Assembly (NCBI RefSeq): GCF_905147045.1
Contig: NC_065916.1
Span: 4,628,468-4,692,467, forward strand
Direction: 5' to 3'
DNA length: 64,000 nucleotides
Source of the DNA: Nymphalis io
Lineage: Eukaryota; Arthropoda; Insecta; Lepidoptera; Nymphalidae
Position numbers and translations under genes: made by a program. This document shows positions 59,735 through 64,000 of the stretch, piece by piece. Every line of letters begins with the position of its first letter. The stretch's first letter is position 1. The notes below the pieces were generated by a model that had not been told where the DNA came from, did not search any database, and was given only the letters and a program-made list of their open reading frames with translations.

Positions 59735-60589
59735 TACGATACTGTAATAACCAAAACGCAATATATATGTAAAATGTTATGTTTAAAGTGTTAAGAGTTA
59801 TAAGTGTTTGTTCAAAGTGATAAAATGGAAATATTTGATTGTGTTTCATGAAGAAATATTTTGTTAAAAATGTTGTTAATAATATTATGCAAATATTAAA
59901 ACAGTAAGATAGATTTTTTAGAATAATTTATTAGATATGTTTTATGTGAGAAAATGTTTATTCTAATATGACGACTTTAATTATAATTATATCTCTAAAC
60001 TTCAAAATACATTTACAATATAAATTATTTATAGATTTCGTGTTTGTAATGATAAAATATATTTGATATATGTATAACTAGCGTCCGCCCGCGGCTTCGC
60101 CCGCGATGGGGCAGGTGTGAGGTAGCCTACTCCATAACCCAATTGACATTTCAAGTTATTGCGAGAAAGATTAACAAAGATTCACCCTTACAAAACCTTT
60201 GCGTCCATGATATCAGTAGGATACGTTTTACGTTTCTGGCTGTTACTTCTGTTGGTTTGTTCATTGAACTGATTACTAAGTTTTTTCTTAAATCAAAATT
60301 ATTAAAAACATTACTGTTTTTCTCGCGAAATTTCAGTATATATTTTTCCGTTTTTAATTATTTGTTGACTATGAGTAAAGTCAAAATTTTAGAATCAGTA
60401 GTTTTGGGGAGGAGATTGTCAGAGGTATTTAGAATTCATTAAGTTACGTTTACGGTTTGTGATAACTTTAAAAAACTCCACCAGTAAATTAGGAGAAAAT
60501 TACTTTTAACAGGTGACCATACATAAAAGAAACAAACGCATCGAACAATATAACCTCCTTTTTAAACTCAGTTAAAAAGTACTTGAAAT
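59735..60589. other. AT-rich spacer
   Basis: Contains a short 'cgtccgcccgcggcttcgcc' repeat scrap at 60083-60110. No gene is supported; the frame at 60143-60442 has no recognisable content. Confidence 0.5.
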
Positions 60590-60800
60590 TAATGTATCAT
60601 ATAATGACACTTGCAAGAAAAAACACGTCTACATAAATGACTGACTGACATATCACGCACAGCCTCAACCAGCTGGGTCTATTAGGATGCAATCTGTATA
60701 GGAAAATTCTTCATGGAGCGTAGGAGAGCAGTAACGATAAGAAAGGATATTTCTAAATTCATCTCCTAAGTGGGGTTAAGTGGGGTGTAAAGCTCGAAAT
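60590..60800 (+). mobile_element. 'gactgactgacatatca' repeat, copy 1
   Basis: The block 'aatgactgactgacatatca' and 'cgcacagcctcaaccagctg' recurs at 62440-62650 as 'ttgactgaatgacatatcga' and 'cgcccagcccaaactaatgg'. A dispersed lepidopteran repeat of uncertain class. Confidence 0.6.
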
Positions 60801-61255
60801 TTGTCAGTGCTGATGTTTGATATATCGAAATATTTATTTAGGATTATGTTAATGAGTTAAAATACAAAGATAAAGCTTTTTTGAAAATTAAAACTTAAGG
60901 TGGAACTTTGTATGTAGGTTTGTCATTTTAGAAAAATAGAAATACGTTAAACAGTGTTTAGGGGTGTGTCTATGAATAAAATACAGCTATTACAGCGTTT
61001 TTGAAAATTCAGAATTCAAGTGGGTGAACTCGCGGATGAAAGTTTGTATAGAAGCTCATATGTTTATCAAATTCGGTCCGTTTCTGAATAATTCCGACGG
61101 TGTAACCCCGATGGGTTACATCGGCTAGTACACAGTAATATACGACTAGTAATAATTATATAATAATGTTAGCTGAAGCCTTAAAACAACCGACCGAACC
61201 GACAGCTCCTTGTAGTGAAGACAAACGGACGGTTTGTTACGTTTTATTAATGTAC

Positions 61256-61445
61256 ATATGTATTTATTTATTCAATACATTATTGCACAACAAAATGCAA
61301 ACATACTTTACTCGATGAGTCTAAAAAACACGTTTGAGTTGTCATTCTAGTCGTAAGTGCAAGTTTAAATTTAATGTAAAGCTACCACCGGTTCGGAATG
61401 TACCACTGAAAAGAATCGGCAAGAAACTTTTATTTACTGTTTAAA
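61256..61445 (+). mobile_element. Repeat with the 'accggttcggaatgta' block
   Basis: Carries 'aaagctaccaccggttcgga' and 'aagaatcggcaagaaact', a block that I know from many moth and butterfly genomes as part of a LINE-derived repeat. A related 'gaagctcagtagttatact' piece appears 540 bases further on at 61984. Confidence 0.5.
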
Positions 61446-62067
61446 AAATGTTATACATGTATTTAATCATACAATTAAAAATATTATATCCTATACGAAA
61501 GTCAACAAATACTAACTCCAAGCCCTTTTATAATCTACTGGATGCAGTGCAGCGGCACTGACGTAAAATAAATACGAAGTCACCCCTCTAAATTCCCCCC
61601 GTAAATAAAGTTGAAATTTTCAAAAATCCTTTCGTAGCGAATGCTTACATAAATAAACATACGTTTCGAATTTTAGCTTTCTAGACTCCATGGTACTGGT
61701 TGTGCACTAATAGTCGGTAAGGATAAACAATTTAAAAATAGTAACCTATAGACTTGTACGAAATACTGAGCCTTATTTATTAATATATTGTTACACGATT
61801 TAATATATAATAATTAACATAGATATAAGTATTAGCGGATAGTTATTGTTGAATCGAACTCCTTGTTCAAGGAACGATGAAGACGGAGCGGGAACAGAGA
61901 CTCGGCGTGGCGACCTGTCTTTACTTATCGTGTATATTACAAATATATATATAATTTTAAAGGTACCATCGGTTCTCGTGTAGAAGCTCAGTAGTTATAC
62001 TTTTTCTTTGACAAAGTACATGGTCGACTATAAATAGACTTTTAACTTTATGTCGTACTATTTTTCG

Positions 62068-62240
62068 GCCTCAGCTTCACCCACGTTTTAGCGGGAGGTA
62101 TGAAAATTAGTTGATGTCCTTCCTTGATGTTAAAGCTTGCTTCATACCAAATTTCATCAAAGTCGGTTCAGTGGTTTAGCCGTTACGTGTAACAAACAAA
62201 CGCACAGAGTTACTTTCGGATTTGGAATATTTGTGTAGAT
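62068..62240 (+). mobile_element. 'cggcttcg' repeat copy, diverged
   Basis: Contains 'gcctcagcttcacccacgtt', 'catcaaagtcggttcagtgg' and 'ttagccgttacgtgtaacaa', in family order. Confidence 0.7.
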
Positions 62241-62439
62241 TGTTGTCAATACACAGTTACAGCCGCTGTCAGATAATATTTAGTTGTCTTAAACATGGGA
62301 TAAGACTGACCAATGACGAGTCCGATTGTGACTCGGCGATCAGCGAGAGACCAATGAAGCGGCCACGTACCTAATTCGTTACGGGTAATTTAAAATACGC
62401 CAAGTGAACACGTACACACCTATGTCTAATATATAAAAG

Positions 62440-62650
62440 AATAATTGACTGAATGACATATCGACGCCCAGCCCAAACTAATGGGGTTGGCAACATGAAA
62501 ATTTGCATATGGGTTCATTTTACACTGTTGCTTAGCACTGAGGAAAATTATTCTTCAAAAATAAAGGATTTTCATACAAACTTCCATCCCCATCACAACC
62601 TTAGTAGTTAAATTTTCAAAAAGCCTTACGTAGTGCTAACCCGGTTGCAA
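62440..62650 (+). mobile_element. 'gactgactgacatatca' repeat, copy 2
   Basis: Same layout as 60590-60800, including the downstream 'atacaaacttccatccccat' segment that is not preserved in copy 1. Confidence 0.6.
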
Positions 62651-62864
62651 ATATTTATGTTGCTCGTAAAATTATTAGGGCCGTGCGATGATATATCAGT
62701 TAGTCAGTTATTCTATAAGAATATATATATTTGATTTTATTAAATCAGTCAATGGTCACGTCCGGCGCTGGCGCTGTCCTGAGAGCAAGAGACCCAGCAG
62801 GTCGCTCGACAAACGATCACACGCGCTACTGACAGATACACTTTTATATTTTATATTTAATAAA

Positions 62865-63173
62865 GCCGAGATAGCCCAGTGGTAAGAACGCGTGAATCTT
62901 AACAGATGATCGTGGGTTCAAACCCGGGCAAGCACCACTGAATTTTCATGTGCTTAATTTGTGTTTATAATTCATCTCGTGCTTAACGGTGAAGGAAAAC
63001 ATCGTGAGGAAACCTGCATGTGTCTAATTTCATTGAAATTCTGCCACATGTGTATTCTACCAACCCGCATTGGAGCAGCGTGGTGGAATAAGCTCCAAAC
63101 CTTCTCCTCAAAAGGGAGAGGAGGCCTTAGCTCAGCAGTGGGACATTAACAGGCTGTTACTATACTATTACTA
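62865..63173 (+). mobile_element. SINE-A copy, full length
   Basis: The best preserved plus-strand copy: A box GATAGCCCAGTGGTAAGA, B box GGGTTCAAACCC, complete body including 'aacggtgaaggaaaacatcg', tail and a (TATTACTA)-like end. Confidence 0.95.
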
Positions 63174-63698
63174 TTTTATATTTCCATCAGTCGGCTGCAT
63201 AATAAATAGGCCCCGTCTTATATTTTCACCACTTGACGTCTGCCAACCGACCAGCCTATATGACATACATCACGTTGTGTGGTGTTGCTATTCTAATAAG
63301 TATACGTATACGCGCTTAAATTTATTATCTCTGACATATATAAATAGATTTTTATAATTATGCATTTTATATAAATATTATTAACGTATGCTTTGAATTT
63401 ATAATAAATGTACAATGATTTGTGTTAATGTGGAAACCTTTGTTTAAACGTAAAGAAGTTAACATGTCTGCCGGAAACGACTTCACCTTGTAAAGATTCA
63501 ACACAACGCGACCTCTTAACACGTACACGTACTTTCATTATTATGACTCGCATACATGTTGTTGAACTATATTATATCATCGAGCTCGTATCATAATGAT
63601 TTATGTTGGTTTGTCCAAATACATGTACGTTTGATATGAAACTTTCATCTATGTTTGTTTATAGTTTCAGTTCAGACATATGCTATATAGTGTAATTA
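63174..63698. other. Spacer without a supported gene
   Basis: AT-rich; nothing recognised. Confidence 0.5.
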
Positions 63699-63817
63699 GT
63701 AACAGCATGTTAATGTCCCACTGCTGGGCTAATGCCTTATCTCCCTTTTGAGGATAAGGTTTGGAGCTTATTCCACCACGCTACTCCAACGTGGGTTGGT
63801 AGAATACACATGTGGCT
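63699..63817 (-). mobile_element. SINE-A 3' part
   Basis: Reverse complement from 'agcatgttaatgtcccactg' to 'gggttggtagaatacacatg'. It is 5'-truncated; 'ataaggtttggagctt' carries a change in the hairpin. Confidence 0.9.
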
Positions 63818-64000
63818 TAAGTAATGTTGCATATTTTTTGTATATTTTATACCGACATAGTCGAAAAGAAAGACCTTCGAAGCTAAGACTTTAACAGACA
63901 CACATTTTAATTTTATATTTTCAAATGGTGTGTATAAGTGTGGCTAATTTTGGGTCAAAATAACTCAAAAAAAAAGTTATAGATAACAAACAGTCATCAT

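Overview
The window looks like nuclear DNA of a butterfly or moth, probably a nymphalid-type butterfly. The evidence is AT-rich, intron-split genes with GT-AG splicing, and many tRNA-derived SINEs, LINE tails, LTR retrotransposons and TIR elements with sequences typical of Lepidoptera. I cannot name the species. Nothing prokaryotic is present.

Layout. 1-1.1 kb: a 254-bp tandem array of four units. 1.1-36.8 kb: a gene-poor stretch filled with at least four SINE-like families (called here A, B, C and D), old LINE tails, a PIF/Harbinger-type miniature element with a transposase remnant (24.9-25.6 kb), and several perfect or near-perfect hairpins. 36.9-37.25 kb: a CpG-rich block that could be a minus-strand promoter and first exon. 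39.5-44.0 kb: a complete ten-exon minus-strand gene for translation initiation factor eIF2B subunit beta; its ten exons join in frame to 352 codons plus stop. 44.65-46.36 kb: a three-exon minus-strand gene for an unrecognised serine/acid-rich protein. 46.9 kb onwards: a plus-strand ankyrin-repeat gene, divergent from the previous one across about 580 bp; three exons are clear, and a phase-compatible last exon is proposed at 59.6 kb. 49.8-57.5 kb: a nest of elements inside the ankyrin intron, in which a Ty3/gypsy LTR retrotransposon of the CsRn1 type sits in a decayed Jockey-like LINE, which sits in a SINE-B copy, which is itself flanked by a 52-bp direct repeat. 57.5-64 kb: more SINE and LINE debris.

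How the parts relate. The two minus-strand genes and the ankyrin gene form one compact genic island (39.5-49.4 kb) with GC-rich coding exons in AT-rich surroundings. The mobile elements tell a layered story: the oldest are SINE-B and SINE-A copies and LINE tails, the youngest is the LTR retrotransposon, whose two 437-bp LTRs look identical and whose gag and pol frames are open. The LINE and SINE-B share an 18-base motif near their 3' ends, which suggests the LINE family (or a relative) moved the SINE.

Most of the window has no gene that I can support. Family names for repeats are my own labels unless stated, because no database could be searched.
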